Source: Opisthocomus hoazin
Lineage: Eukaryota; Chordata; Aves; Opisthocomiformes; Opisthocomidae
NCBI RefSeq assembly: GCF_030867145.1
Contig: NC_134422.1
Location: forward strand, 7,877,531-7,941,530
Direction: 5' to 3'
DNA: 64,000 nucleotides
Of this stretch, positions 39,101 to 49,499 are shown piece by piece. The translations under genes were made by a program, and so were the position numbers. The notes beneath the pieces were generated by a model, which saw nothing but the letters and a program-made list of their open reading frames with translations, did no database searches and was not told the DNA's origin. How positions within the stretch are numbered: the first letter of the stretch is position 1; the number at the start of each line of letters is the position of its first letter.

Positions 39101-42100
39101 ATAGAATACCTCAAGAAGACATGAGGTTCTGCTGTTTTGAGCTCTCCCCCCAATTTGGCCTCAGGTTACTAACCCAAAGAAGCTTTTTAAATTGAATCCT
39201 ATTACAATAAAAATTGTGTATGCTTTCTTGAATTATAAACCATAGATTTCTCACTCATTAAAACCGAGCAGAATCAGAAGTTCTTCCTCCCTCTAGACTT
39301 GCAAGAAGCATTCTGAGATACTCAAGATTTTCCTCAACAAATCCACTCAATACATTGCCTTTCATGTAGCATCATATAACAACTTAAGAAAAGGAAAACT
39401 ATTTCAAAAGCAAATCAGCTAGCATTTGTGTACAAGTACTAACCATTACCAGCAGAAGGTCTTATTGTCTCAGTTGTAACAGACTCAGGAGAGTCACAAA
39501 ACTCTGCTGGCCTGGACTGCGTAGTTTCTGGAGCACCATCAGATTGAGCGGAGGGACAGGGAGCAGGTGACTGACTGCTGTTTTCCAAAGGCTGCCCTTT
39601 TACTGTGTGCATCTAAGAAATTGGGGAAAAAAACCAAACAAAACAAAAACAAGACTATGAAACTTCAAATATTTTCCACAGCTTCAAAAGGTCAAGAATG
39701 AACCATTTCTAGAGAAACAGTCCTATTTAAAATAGAAAACTAGAATTACCACATATTGTTGAGTATGATGCAATCACACACTTCATATTTTTTCCTAATT
39801 TTAGCCTTATACTTTAAATTAAAAACTATCTACGTTTATAAATCCACATTACAAAATAGTATTTAAAAACCACACATGAACTGAAAGAGTAATTGGTATG
39901 TCAGTCCAGTTTAGAGTTCTTGACATACTTCTTTGATACTGCAGGTGTTACACAAATGATCTAAAACAATCTGGGAAACAAAAAAGTAATGTAGCACTTC
40001 TGCATAGTGCTTTGTACTGAACTTAAGTTTGCAGATGTTGTTGTTGGAAGGATATAGAACCAGTAATTAATTCATACTTCCCCAAGGCACGTGCTAAGGG
40101 CCGGGGACATCTCCTGTCTTGGGCATGTGGGCGCACCCAACTCAGTCTGAAAGATCCAGTCTGTTAGCAAGCGTTACCTGTTTAACTTTATGGATTCTGG
40201 TAACGAGCTCTTCAACAGAAACACTGCCAGCAATTACTTCCAAAGGGATTCCATTGTCTCCTATAAAAAAACTAGACGGAACGCACACTACAGGATCTGC
40301 ACAGCCACAGTTAAGGACAACAAACGACAAAAGTTTATAAAGTAATTTTAAAAAGGAAAACCAGAAGTCTTTCCTACAGAACCTTCTAGCCCAATATCCT
40401 ATCTCCACCTGGTCACCAGTAGTCAGTGCCAAGGGATAAAGAAAAAAGACGCCAACAAAAATTCTGGAAAAACATTACATACAACTAATTCGTATTTCTC
40501 CTTTTCTTTGAAACGGCTTGAGCCAAAATATTTTTCTCCAATACACGTGCAACAACAGATTAGGCTTTGATTTGAAAGATTTTGGTTTAGTGTGAGACAA
40601 CATCTTAGGTAGACAATAATGAATTCTTTACAGCATCAAGAAAAGCCAAGTTTAGGTACTGAATTCCCTTTCTCAGCATCATACAGAATTCCTGAGCTAT
40701 ACGCAGTGACCTACTGAAGGCAGGCAGAGGTCTCCCTAACTTCATACCCATGCACCTGACAGAACCCAGTCCGCTACTTGTTCTTCCTCCTCTCCAACTC
40801 TGATCTCCAGCTAATAATTTAAAGCATTGCTTGTTTGTTTTCTAATGTTGATGAGTAATACCAATGGGTTATTTTGTTTACATAAAGTTTTGGATCATTT
40901 TCTATTTGGAGAATTACATAGGATTAACATTAAAAAAACCCAACTTCCTCACTTTGTCTAAGAACTGACAGTAAGTTGAATACGTAGATGATACCGCTTA
41001 ACCACACAGCTTATCGCATATTTTTGTGCCCTAAGAAGTATTTTTAATAACGCTGCTTGTAAACATTTCTCTTAAGAACAGTATTAATTTGTAAAGAGCA
41101 ATTATCTGTAATCATCATGTAGCACCTAAACTCATCTCAAAGGATACAAATTTGAGAAAACTGCAGGCATGCTTCACTGTTTAAAAGAAAAGATTCATTT
41201 AGAAGGAGCAATCACTTCGCAACAGCTTCAGATTAAGTCTTTCATCATAAAAATAACTGTCCTACTAACACACACAAAACTATTTAAATACTTGAGAGAA
41301 CACTAAAAGCAAATTTGCATTGCATCTTCTCATTAACATTTTGCATAAGTGTCGACATGGTGACAATCCCCGGTTATCACAGTTGACTGCGTAAGATCTA
41401 GGGAAACAGTGCTAAGAAGCAATTCAGGAAAAAGACATCTAGTTTACAGAGTGCAAATAACATAGTAAGTCTAATAAAATGTCTGTGGAGCATTTCAAAA
41501 TAATACCATTTGGGGAAATGTCAATGTACTTTTTGCCCATGGACTGGAACACATAACAAAAACAGCCGAGTGATTTACCCAAGAACTTCAGTGCTTCTCT
41601 GTTCTATGTGTTACAATAGAGACAAACACATTTTCTCTGGGGCGTTACAGATTTTAATCTTTCTGAGTTCATGAGGGTTTTTAGATTGATTATGTCACTT
41701 GGCATATCAAGAACTGCCTGAAGAGTCCTTGCGTCTTGATTCCAGCTTTTTTACATAACTTTTATGTCTTTTCCTGCTGACAAAGGACAACCTCAAGCAT
41801 TCTTTTACTAGTACTGAAATACAGTCTGAAATATGCAACGAATAGTCTGCAGAACATGACAGTCAATGTTGAAATATGGAATTTTCTAAGGCTCTTGTGG
41901 CTTTAGGAGTACTTATGCTCTGGAACCTTGTGGCTTTAGGAGTACTTATGCTCTGGAACCTTGTATTTAGACTACCTCCAAATCAGGGTGAGGACTTCAA
42001 AAGCCTCTTACTCTCACCATCATCACCAATGAAAGATTGTGTAAGAGACAGAATTAGAATAGGATCAAACCTTTTGGTGTCGATTTTAATAGCAACAAAA

Positions 42101-45100
42101 CCATCTGAGGCAGCTTCGGTCACCTTCTCATCTTCCCACCTTGCAGACATCTCAGTAGATTGTTCATCCTCACCTGCAAGATACAGCACACGTGTGAAGC
42201 TAAATCCACCACTAATTACTGTTTCTGGTCTGATTTTAGCTTTGCTTCAATTGCTTGAAATCACCTTTGAAAGACACTCTTGTGATTATTTTCAAGTCAG
42301 TTTATCTTTGTTTTTCGATAAGCTGGAAACAATTCACTCCACCTGATTCACCTCGCTAACAGGCCAAAAACCTAATATACCACAAATCCTTCAAGCCAGC
42401 AAGCACATAGCTTTCGCAGCCACAATCACATGGTGAGCAAGGCCAAGGGAGCAGAAGGGACTGGACCACATGGATGCAACACAGCTACAGGAACTGGAGG
42501 TGGTAGCAAGTCTGAAGATCGGCTTGATTGCATCATCTAACTGCACAACTACCAGAGGGCCTCATTTTCAGGTCACAGTGTGTATGCTCACGCTTTAGTA
42601 TTTCGCTTCAGAACACTCTCGTAACATGCAAGGAGATCCCACGGCACACAGGGAACCATTGCTTCTCCCTGACGTCAAGCCTGACCAGCTAACATGCTAA
42701 AAATATCCACGGCTTACCCCTCATTATAAATTTAATTACATCTTGGTACACCAGCTGCTAACAGGTAAAACTATGTTTTCCACTCCTTGTAAATATGTAA
42801 TTCAGCAGACAAAGTTTCACAGTTTGATGGTGTTAAAAAAAAAACACAAACCAAGAAACATTTATTCACAGGATTATTTGTAGCTTAGTTTTGTATTCCA
42901 GTTCCTGACATGAAAAGTTAACAGTAGGAGGGGAGGAAAAGGAGTGAGGAGCACAGAGGAACAAGAATAACAGTAGAAGAGGAGCTACTTCAGCAAGGGA
43001 AACTGAACAGGTGCTCTGGGGCCCACAGATTCCAAAGTGTTATTTTCATCAGATGAAACACATTGATCGTACATTTATCCTCCAAAGCACTGGTTTAGTG
43101 AGGGTGTGGGTTAATAAATAAATTCCGATGAATATTAACCATTTTTCAACAAGTAAACTGGCCTGCAACCACTTGTTTATCTTCAACCTGTGTAACTTCC
43201 TAGCAGCTTGGAATCGACTGTACTCTTGATGAAGAACCCGAGTCACAAGTACAGAAGTACAGTAGTTCATTATTCGATGACAACAGCAAACCCTTTGCTT
43301 GTTTCATGCCCGTTGCCATGTCATGCAGTATTTTTTACTTGTTAAAGATGAGGAGTTATGCGTGGAGTCCCCTGTCTGGCCACAAAGCTTCTCAGAGAGA
43401 TGTGTACCAAAAATATATTGATTTTGGAAAAGTGTTTTCCAACCACACGTATTGATGTTTTCCCTGGAAGTACTTGACCAAGTAAGAAAGTATTCATCTC
43501 TATTACTATTATTCTACATAAGCAAGTAAATATTCAGGTTTTTTTTATGTTGGAACCCTTCCTCTTCCTTTAAGGGCAGTGCTTCCAACTGTGCTCGATG
43601 GATGCAGCTGTTCTGCCAAGGGTGGCTCAGCCTCCTCCCCATTTCCAAAGGCTCAGGGACAGACAGCTGCTTCACCACACACACTTTTTCAAAAGGACAC
43701 GTGCTCATCTGATGAGGCTACTAAAAATACCTAAACATTTGCCTAACACTAACTTTTCCACAGAAGCAACTGCTGTAGAAAAAGAATGCTGAAAGACACA
43801 AACAGGTCAGAGACTGCTCACAGCACAGTCTGAGAGATGTGACCCATGAATGAAAATGCTGGTAACGCACATTTTGTAAAGCTCTGTGCCATGCAGCACA
43901 GTTGAATACTGCGACTACCCACCGAACAGTTGGTGATTCTCGGACATCTTTTTGTTTTGATAACCCTTTCTCCTTTGAGGGTTAAAGTTCATTTATTGCA
44001 GTTTTGCAGTAGTAATTACATCCTGAAATGAAAACTGCTAGGTCACAGGAAAAGCATCAGAAAAGTCAAGAGGACAAGCTGAACAGAACTTGATGTGATT
44101 CATAATTCTGCTAAACACGGAGCTATCACAACCGCCTCAGAATCCTAATTCCCAAGACTCTCAGATTTCTTACCTTTCTCAAATAAAAGCATCGCTTTGT
44201 TTCACTCAGTGGCAATCAAAGGCCTGTACATAATTCTCAGTTGCACTTGTCAATCTCTTACGTTTGGTCAGGTAAATTTAGGTATCTACATAGGGAAAAC
44301 GTATCCATCATTTCTCAAGTGATTCAGCTAATTGGAAGAGACTCTTTTTCTGCAACAATGTAGTTCATGTACAAGGAACTTACTCAAAACCATCACAGGT
44401 TGCTAAAGGACTTCAATTCCCCTATTCCTCAGCACACTGTCCCCAGGGAAAAGTGTTTTCCTTCCAAAAAGAAGAGAGAAGAGGCCAACTGACCTCTCAG
44501 TGCCCACCCTTTCATAACTACTCAGTAAGAGCGAGGATTGCCCATTTGGGAAATGACAGAAAGCCGGGACATTAAGCTGCTCACCTCCTCCTCCTCTCCA
44601 CCATTTCACATATTTAACTTGACAAATGCTCTGATACAGCTTGGATACAAAACACTAACAAATAGCTCGCTGATTTCAAATCAGTGTTTTGTTAAAAAAA
44701 AAAAAATCTAAAGTGATGAACATAGGAAGGAGTCTTTCTACAAATGTTTCTAAAAAGAAACACAAGCATTTTAGCTCGCAGGTTTTTTCTTCCCCTTACC
44801 CCCTTCATATTTCCACTTCTGAAAAGTGCTTTTTATAAGCGGCCTGGCGTTTTCATGATCAGAATCTGTCTAACTTTCAGAAAGAATAATCTTGAACACC
44901 TCAGTCAGAACAGAGGCTGCATCTGAGGAGGTTTCACATCAAACAAACAACAAACTTCGGATTAGAAACTCAAAATGTGAAAGGAGTTTTCTAACTCTGC
45001 AGGCCAGAGAACCATCTACAGAACAGCTACCAACAAGATACCAGACATTTGCCAGACCTGTTTCAGTATCAGGAATACTTTATCCCTGTGCAGCTGCAGA

Positions 45101-48100
45101 ACCTACCAGTAAATACTTGATGCCATCAAGTAACTCTTCTGCGGCTCAGCACAATTCCTTGTTTTGTGTGTGTGTGCAGAAGCCTCTGATCTAACACCTC
45201 ACCTTAACATTTTAAAATCAGTTTTGTAAGGTGGACATGCTTCACCTCATGCTCCCTGGAGAGCACGGAGCAAACCCTTTTATTGCAACTTCCCATGAAT
45301 TCAACGGGATCTTTAATACGCTTACACAGCTGCGTCACCAGAACTATGCCGTGAAGGTTTTAAAACCTGAACTAAAAAAATGTTAGGATTACAGCTGCAA
45401 ACACAAATGTGAAAGAAGAAAAACTCGTTGAACAACATGCAATTGCAGTCACAAACACCACCTCATTGTTAAGATAAATAGCCACATTATTCCTTACTTG
45501 ACTGCAAAATAGTCTAGAATCAGAAAGAACAATCCAGTTCTCCACTTTCTAGTCCTTTTTTAGTGAAGAGAGACAGACAGGTGGTAGCAGAAACCAAACA
45601 GAAATGGACCTACCAGAATTCAGTAACTTTTGTCAAGTCTGTATCCAATAGCTTTCTCCCAGAGTGGCCAATCTAAATTTACAGTTATATTTTCCACTTC
45701 TCTAATTTTTTCCCCTTTACTGTTTCTTGTCCCCATACACATTATTGTATGAAGCATGCAAAACAAGGCAAAACCACTGAACACATCCGAAAGCGTGTTT
45801 TCCTGCTCAGAAAGCTGCTTTCAAATGCTTGTCCCTGATGTCTACGGGCAAGCGTGTACTGTGAAGGCTCAAAGCTACCACTACCACCAACTGTGCAGGT
45901 TTAAATCTGATCTACCCCAACAAACCCAATCACTGTTAGCATAAAACCAGACCACTCTTTCAGCACTCTGCATCCTTCAGACACACCTGCTGCCATACAT
46001 GGTGAGAAAGTACATTCTTGGGCTTCCCAGTTCGCTTTCCCAGCAGGCGTTACGGAACTGCTCCACAACCAGCTCCCTCACAGGTCTGCTGCCCTGATCC
46101 CACTGGTCCTAGGGTAGACCAGAACCAGGCAGAACGCTCCCACACTTTCATTTTGGAGATACGGCTGCCCTAAGTAACACTCTCCCTTTTTCACGTCTCA
46201 TAAGAACCAACCAACCAAATCCTTATGCCATACTACAAAGTCAAAACTGGGTTACATTCCTGCAATCACAAATTTATCTCCACTCTGTATATACAGTCTA
46301 CACATTCCCACATCCACCTAGTCAACATCTAAAAGGCCAATTTTGTGTACAATTGTAATTTCATAAAAAATACTGGAAATAAATTATAACATGCACTTCT
46401 CAACCCAATACACATGTATCAAGTTCAAAACACTTGCATATTGAACTATTTAAAAAAAAAATCTTTGTGGTGGGTTAACTGCAGCTGGATGCCAGGTGCC
46501 CACCAAAGCTGCTCTATCACTCCCCCTCCTCAACTGGACAGGGGAGACAAAATACAATGGAAGGCTCGGGGAGGGTCGAGATAAGGACAGGGAGAGATCA
46601 CTGACCAATTACTGTGACAAGCAAGGCAGACTGAACTTGGGGAAATTGGGGAAACTTGGGGAAATAAATTTCATTTATTACTAATCAAATCAGAGCAGGG
46701 TAATGAGAAACAAAGCCAAATCTTACAAACACCTTCCCCCCATCCTTCCCTTCTTCCCAGGCTTAACTTCACTCTTGATTTTCTCTCCCTCCTCAGCCTG
46801 AGCAGAGCAGGGCGATGGGGAATGGGGGTTGTGGTCAGTTCACACGTTGTCTCTGCTGCTCCTTCCTCCTCACTCTCTGCCCCTGCTCCAGCGTGGGGTG
46901 CCTTTCACGGGAGACAGTTCTCCATGGGTCCTTCCTATGGGTTGCAGTTCTTCATGAACTGTCCCAGCGTGGGTCCCTTCCACAGGGTGCCGTCCTTCAG
47001 GAACAGGCTGCTCCAGTTTGGGTCCCCATGGGGTCGCAAGCCCTGCCAGCAAACCTGCTCCGGCGTGGGCTCCTCTCTCCATGGGGCCACAGGTCCTGGC
47101 AGGAGCCTGCTCCAGCGCAGGCTCCCCACGGGGTCACAGCTTCCTTCAGGCATCCACCTGCTCCAACATGGGGTCCCTTCCATGGGCTACAGGTGGAGAT
47201 CTGCTCCACCGTGGACCTCCATGGGCTGCAGGGGAACAACCTGCCCCATCATGGTCTGCTTCATGGCTACAGAGGAATCTCTGCTCTGGCACCTGGAGCA
47301 CCTCCTCCCCCTCCTTCTTCACTGACCTTGGTGTCTGCAGAGTTGTTTCTCTCACATCATCTCATTCCTCTCTCTGGCTCCAGTTGCCGGGGGTGGGGGT
47401 GTCTCCCCCTTCGTAAGCAGGTTATCCCAGAGGCACTACCACCATTGCTGATGGGCTCGGCCTTGGCCAGCAGAGGGTCTGTCTTGCAGCTGTCTGGCCC
47501 TGGCTGTATCGGACATAGGGAAAGCTTCTGGCAGCCACTCACAGAACCCACCCCTTTAGCCCCCTTGCTACCAAAACCCTGCCACGCAAACCCAGTACAG
47601 AACATCTGAAACATCCAAGGAATTTAGTAGAAAACTTTTAACCTGAGTAGGGAGCTGGGGGGAAGATCAGTCTCTAACCAAGTCACAACACGTTATGTTT
47701 CACAGGTCAAGATATCAACTGTTGCAACACACTTGTGTCACAAAGTTTCTTGTTGTTTACCACCTGGCTTTCTATTTATTTTTATACAACACACTACGAT
47801 CATCTCATTATCGACTATGAAGGCAGAAAGCTACCACGTAGATGCTGTAGATAAACACACTGAAATACGTTTATGGAAAACAAAAATAATCCAATGGTAA
47901 AAGGCTTTCACATCATAGCACCCACCTGCCATCATGACTCGTGGGCTTTAAAATGCTGCCTTAAAGCCTGCACACACCACTCTAACCCCCTCAACACCAA
48001 CACAACACGCTGGGGGCTGAGAAGAACTCGATTTCTAGCAGTATGTTTACTAACCAGTGGAAAATGCCGTTCTTCACCCATAAGGAGAGTTGTGTCAACA

Positions 48101-48821
48101 AAACGACTTAACTGCACTGTTCTGCCCACATCCCCTTTGGGAGCGGACTTCTCCCTGAAGCTAAGCGAGTCCCACGGTTCAGTAATTCCTCAGGGAACGA
48201 CACTGGCCACACGTTTAGTGTGGAGGTCTTTTCACGAGGCACCTGAAAAACTTCAGGCAGCAGTAAAAACACAAGAAGTAACGCACACAAGAACACAGGC
48301 AGAAAGCTAAAGCGCCTGCCTGACGCCTTCCTTTCCCTTCAGCCATTCTCCTCTCCCCAGACCGAAAGGCAGCGCACCCACAGCCAGCGGCAGCTCCCGC
48401 GGTGCCAGCCGCCACTCGGTCCCGGAGCCGGGAGCGGCGAAACGCGGGGCCACGGAGCGCAGGCCGGGGGGGGGGGGGCGGGCATCGAAGGGGCAGCGGC
48501 TGCTGACAGGCAGGCTGGGCCCGCCCGCTGCGCCGCGGGGTCCCGGAGGCGGCGGCGGGACCCCGCGGCGCAGCGGGCGGGCCGGTGACTGCGCTCCGCT
48601 CGGCGCCGCCGGAGCCCGGGGCCGTCCGGGCCGGCCTCAGGGAGGGCCCCGCGGCCCACAGGCCTGCCCGACGCGGCCGCGCGCGCTGCGTCAGCGGGCG
48701 GGGCCCGGCGCGGCTCCCCCCGCCCCGCCCGGGCCGTACCTGACACGAACACGACGAAGACCGAGCTCCGCTGCTTGGCGGCGGCGATAGCGGCCGGGAT
48801 GGAGCCGCCGAACCACATCAT
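32984..48821 (-). CDS. UBXN4: UBXN4, UBX-domain ER adaptor of p97/VCP (complete, 13 coding exons, 511 aa)
   Basis: UBXN4 (erasin/UBXD2) anchors in the ER membrane and recruits the p97/VCP ATPase for ER-associated degradation. Coding exons, 5' to 3' on the minus strand: 48821-48740, 42173-42071, 41176-41148, 40296-40178, 39612-39444, 38998-38896, 37291-37237, 37080-36916, 36125-35998, 34989-34887, 34537-34406, 34068-33860 and 33122-32984. They sum to 1536 bases with consistent phases, giving 511 aa against 508 in human. The order is an N-terminal thioredoxin-like region, a variable Ser/Thr-rich linker, a long charged coiled coil, the UBX domain (about 318-396), a membrane hairpin, and a C-terminus ending STQQM. 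Intron 1 (6.6 kb) holds a solo LTR, and intron 3 looks U12-type. I chose the first of two adjacent ATGs because it aligns with the human start. Confidence 0.96.
33860..34068 (-). CDS. UBXN4: UBXN4 exon 12: membrane hairpin
   Basis: The hydrophobic stretch KFLGTILYPLLAVWRLISNF is the intramembrane ER anchor. A Ser/Pro-rich segment follows, and the exon ends in phase 2. Confidence 0.94.
34406..34537 (-). CDS. UBXN4: UBXN4 exon 11: UBX domain, second half
   Basis: There are 44 codons in phase 0-0, including SLATMFPRREFTKEDYGKKL. The FPR loop typical of p97-binding UBX domains is present. Confidence 0.95.
34887..34989 (-). CDS. UBXN4: UBXN4 exon 10: UBX domain, first half
   Basis: The exon reads ARIQFRLPDGSSFTNQFPSE and ends EEARQFAAQ. 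It enters with one base completing a Ser codon. Confidence 0.94.
35998..36125 (-). CDS. UBXN4: UBXN4 exon 9: coiled coil
   Basis: The frame DRAERAARFAKSKEEAEAAK is highly charged and helical. The exon ends in phase 2. Confidence 0.93.
36916..37080 (-). CDS. UBXN4: UBXN4 exon 8: coiled coil
   Basis: There are 55 codons in phase 0-0, including EIKKEIERRKTGKEMLEYKR and ending RIRQQIAM. Confidence 0.94.
37237..37291 (-). CDS. UBXN4: UBXN4 exon 7
   Basis: This 55-base exon encodes ITKKLEERREEKRKEEEQ, matching human LTKKLEERREEKRKEEEQ. Confidence 0.93.
38896..38998 (-). CDS. UBXN4: UBXN4 exon 6
   Basis: This is a phase 1-2 exon in the variable linker, ending VNDLALKVE. The acceptor TTACTTGAAG has a weak pyrimidine tract, so the exact 5' edge is a little less certain. 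Confidence 0.85.
39444..39612 (-). CDS. UBXN4: UBXN4 exon 5
   Basis: This phase 0-1 exon encodes the low-conservation Ser/Thr/Pro linker. The donor is GTTAGT. Assignment rests on position, phase and composition more than on identity. Confidence 0.85.
40178..40296 (-). CDS. UBXN4: UBXN4 exon 4
   Basis: The exon reads PVVCVPSSFFIGDNGIPLEV and continues to IHKVKQ, almost identical to human. Its acceptor follows a U12-like branch site. Confidence 0.95.
41148..41176 (-). CDS. UBXN4: UBXN4 exon 3, 29-nt microexon
   Basis: The microexon encodes SEACLQFSQI plus the first base of Tyr (phase 2 in, phase 1 out). It is flanked by AAACAG and GTATCCTTT. It is needed for the reading frame and matches human SEACLQFSQIY. 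Confidence 0.92.
41894..41964. repeat. 33-bp perfect tandem duplication in UBXN4 intron 2
   Basis: Units 41894-41926 and 41927-41959 are identical and begin CTTGTGGCTTTAGGAGTACT. A partial third unit (CTTGT) follows. Confidence 0.92.
42071..42173 (-). CDS. UBXN4: UBXN4 exon 2
   Basis: The exon reads EDEQSTEMSARWEDEKVTEA and ends FVAIKIDTK. The donor AG/GTTTGA is a weak match to consensus. Confidence 0.93.
46466..47599 (-). mobile_element. Solo LTR of an avian endogenous retrovirus in UBXN4 intron 1
   Basis: The ends form an imperfect inverted repeat (TGTACTGGGTTT reading the minus strand, TGTGGTGGGTTA reading the plus strand), giving TG...CA LTR termini over 1134 bp. No gag, pol or env is adjacent, so this is a solo LTR. 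I take the minus strand as sense because I recognise that end as the U3 start of a common avian LTR. The middle carries eight to nine imperfect units of 40-50 bp. No convincing target-site duplication is seen. Long ORFs across it are artefacts of its GC content. Confidence 0.8.
46883..47302. repeat. Imperfect tandem array inside the LTR
   Basis: Units beginning CTGCTCC or variants start at 46883, 46959, 47008, 47055, 47107, 47158, 47201, 47241 and 47281. After the first, the spacing is 40-52 bp. Each carries a CGTGGG or CATGGG core and a CACGGGG or CATGGGC block. Such arrays in U3 are often enhancer repeats. Confidence 0.8.
48518..48583. repeat. Perfect 28-bp inverted repeat with 10-nt loop
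   Basis: Arm 48518-48545 is the exact reverse complement of arm 48556-48583. The loop is GAGGCGGCGG. It lies in UBXN4 intron 1 about 160-220 nt after the exon 1 donor, so it would be transcribed as a very stable hairpin. Confidence 0.9.
48740..48821 (-). CDS. UBXN4: UBXN4 exon 1 (coding part)
   Basis: MMWFGGSIPAAIAAAKQRSS is followed by VFVVFVS and a phase 1 donor GTACGG. It matches human MLWFQGAIPAAIATAK. Confidence 0.94.
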
Positions 48822-49499
48822 GGCGCCGCCGGACCCGGCCGCTGCCACCCGCCGCACAGCGCATGCGCCGCCGCCGCCTGGGCGCTAGCGACGGGTCCCG
48901 CGCGTGCGCGGCGGCGTCGCCTTCTGATTGGCGTCTGGGCGCGGCGCGCGCCCGCCCTCGGCCGCGCGCGGGTGGCCGCGCAACCGCCTCAGGCGGGCGC
49001 CATCTTGTCGGTTGGGTCCCTGGTGTCCCGCCGCCAGGGCCTGTGAGGACGGTTAACCCCCGGCGCCAGCATCCACCCTGGGAAAGTCGGGGGTGCGACA
49101 GAGGGAAGAGTGGTGGAGGAGGTACCCGTTTGACAGAAATCCGTGCTAAACGTGTTAAAAGTAGAGAGTGTGGCATGCACAGCGGCTCAGTGAGCGGCAG
49201 GAGGTGAGGCCAGGGCATTCTCCGTGCTCTCTGGTGAGCCAGGCTGTGAGGGACCGTGGCTGGGACGGCACAGCCTTCACAGCACAGCCAGCAAAGGCAG
49301 GAGGTCTCTCAGGTGGGCATTTCACAGTAACAAGGACAGGACAGTTTCTTCCAAGTGCTCTAATGATAACACTTCGGAAAAGATGCTGCCCTTAAGTTTT
49401 TCTGGAACACAATTAGGACTGTGACTGTGTGTGCTGGGTACTTATTGCTGAGGCAGATACTGTCAAACATTTGGAGGACAAAAAATACAGAGTCTTTCT

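Larger units (their letters stand above)
48340..49110 (-). promoter_or_regulatory. UBXN4: CpG-island promoter of UBXN4
   Basis: Very high GC and CpG density surround the first exon. On the minus strand an NRF1 palindrome GCGCATGCGC (48859-48868) lies about 40 bases before the ATG and a CCAAT box (48924-48932) about 105 bases before it. GC boxes are abundant, a G13 run lies at 48466-48478, and CGCCATCTTG (48998-49007) is a YY1-type site reading on the plus strand. This is a housekeeping-type promoter. Confidence 0.85.

Noticed and set aside
46815-47609. Long plus-strand frame of 264 codons
   Set aside because: It lies wholly inside the GC-rich tandem array of the solo LTR. Its Pro/Ser/Leu-rich translation mirrors the repeat units rather than a protein family.
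46456-47612. Target-site duplication flanking the LTR
   Set aside because: The flanks (ATCTT on the left, GAACA on the right) do not match for 4-6 bases at the inferred ends.
48339-49218. Several Arg/Ala/Pro-rich frames on both strands
   Set aside because: These are expected in a CpG island, where stop codons are rare. Only the first UBXN4 exon is supported.
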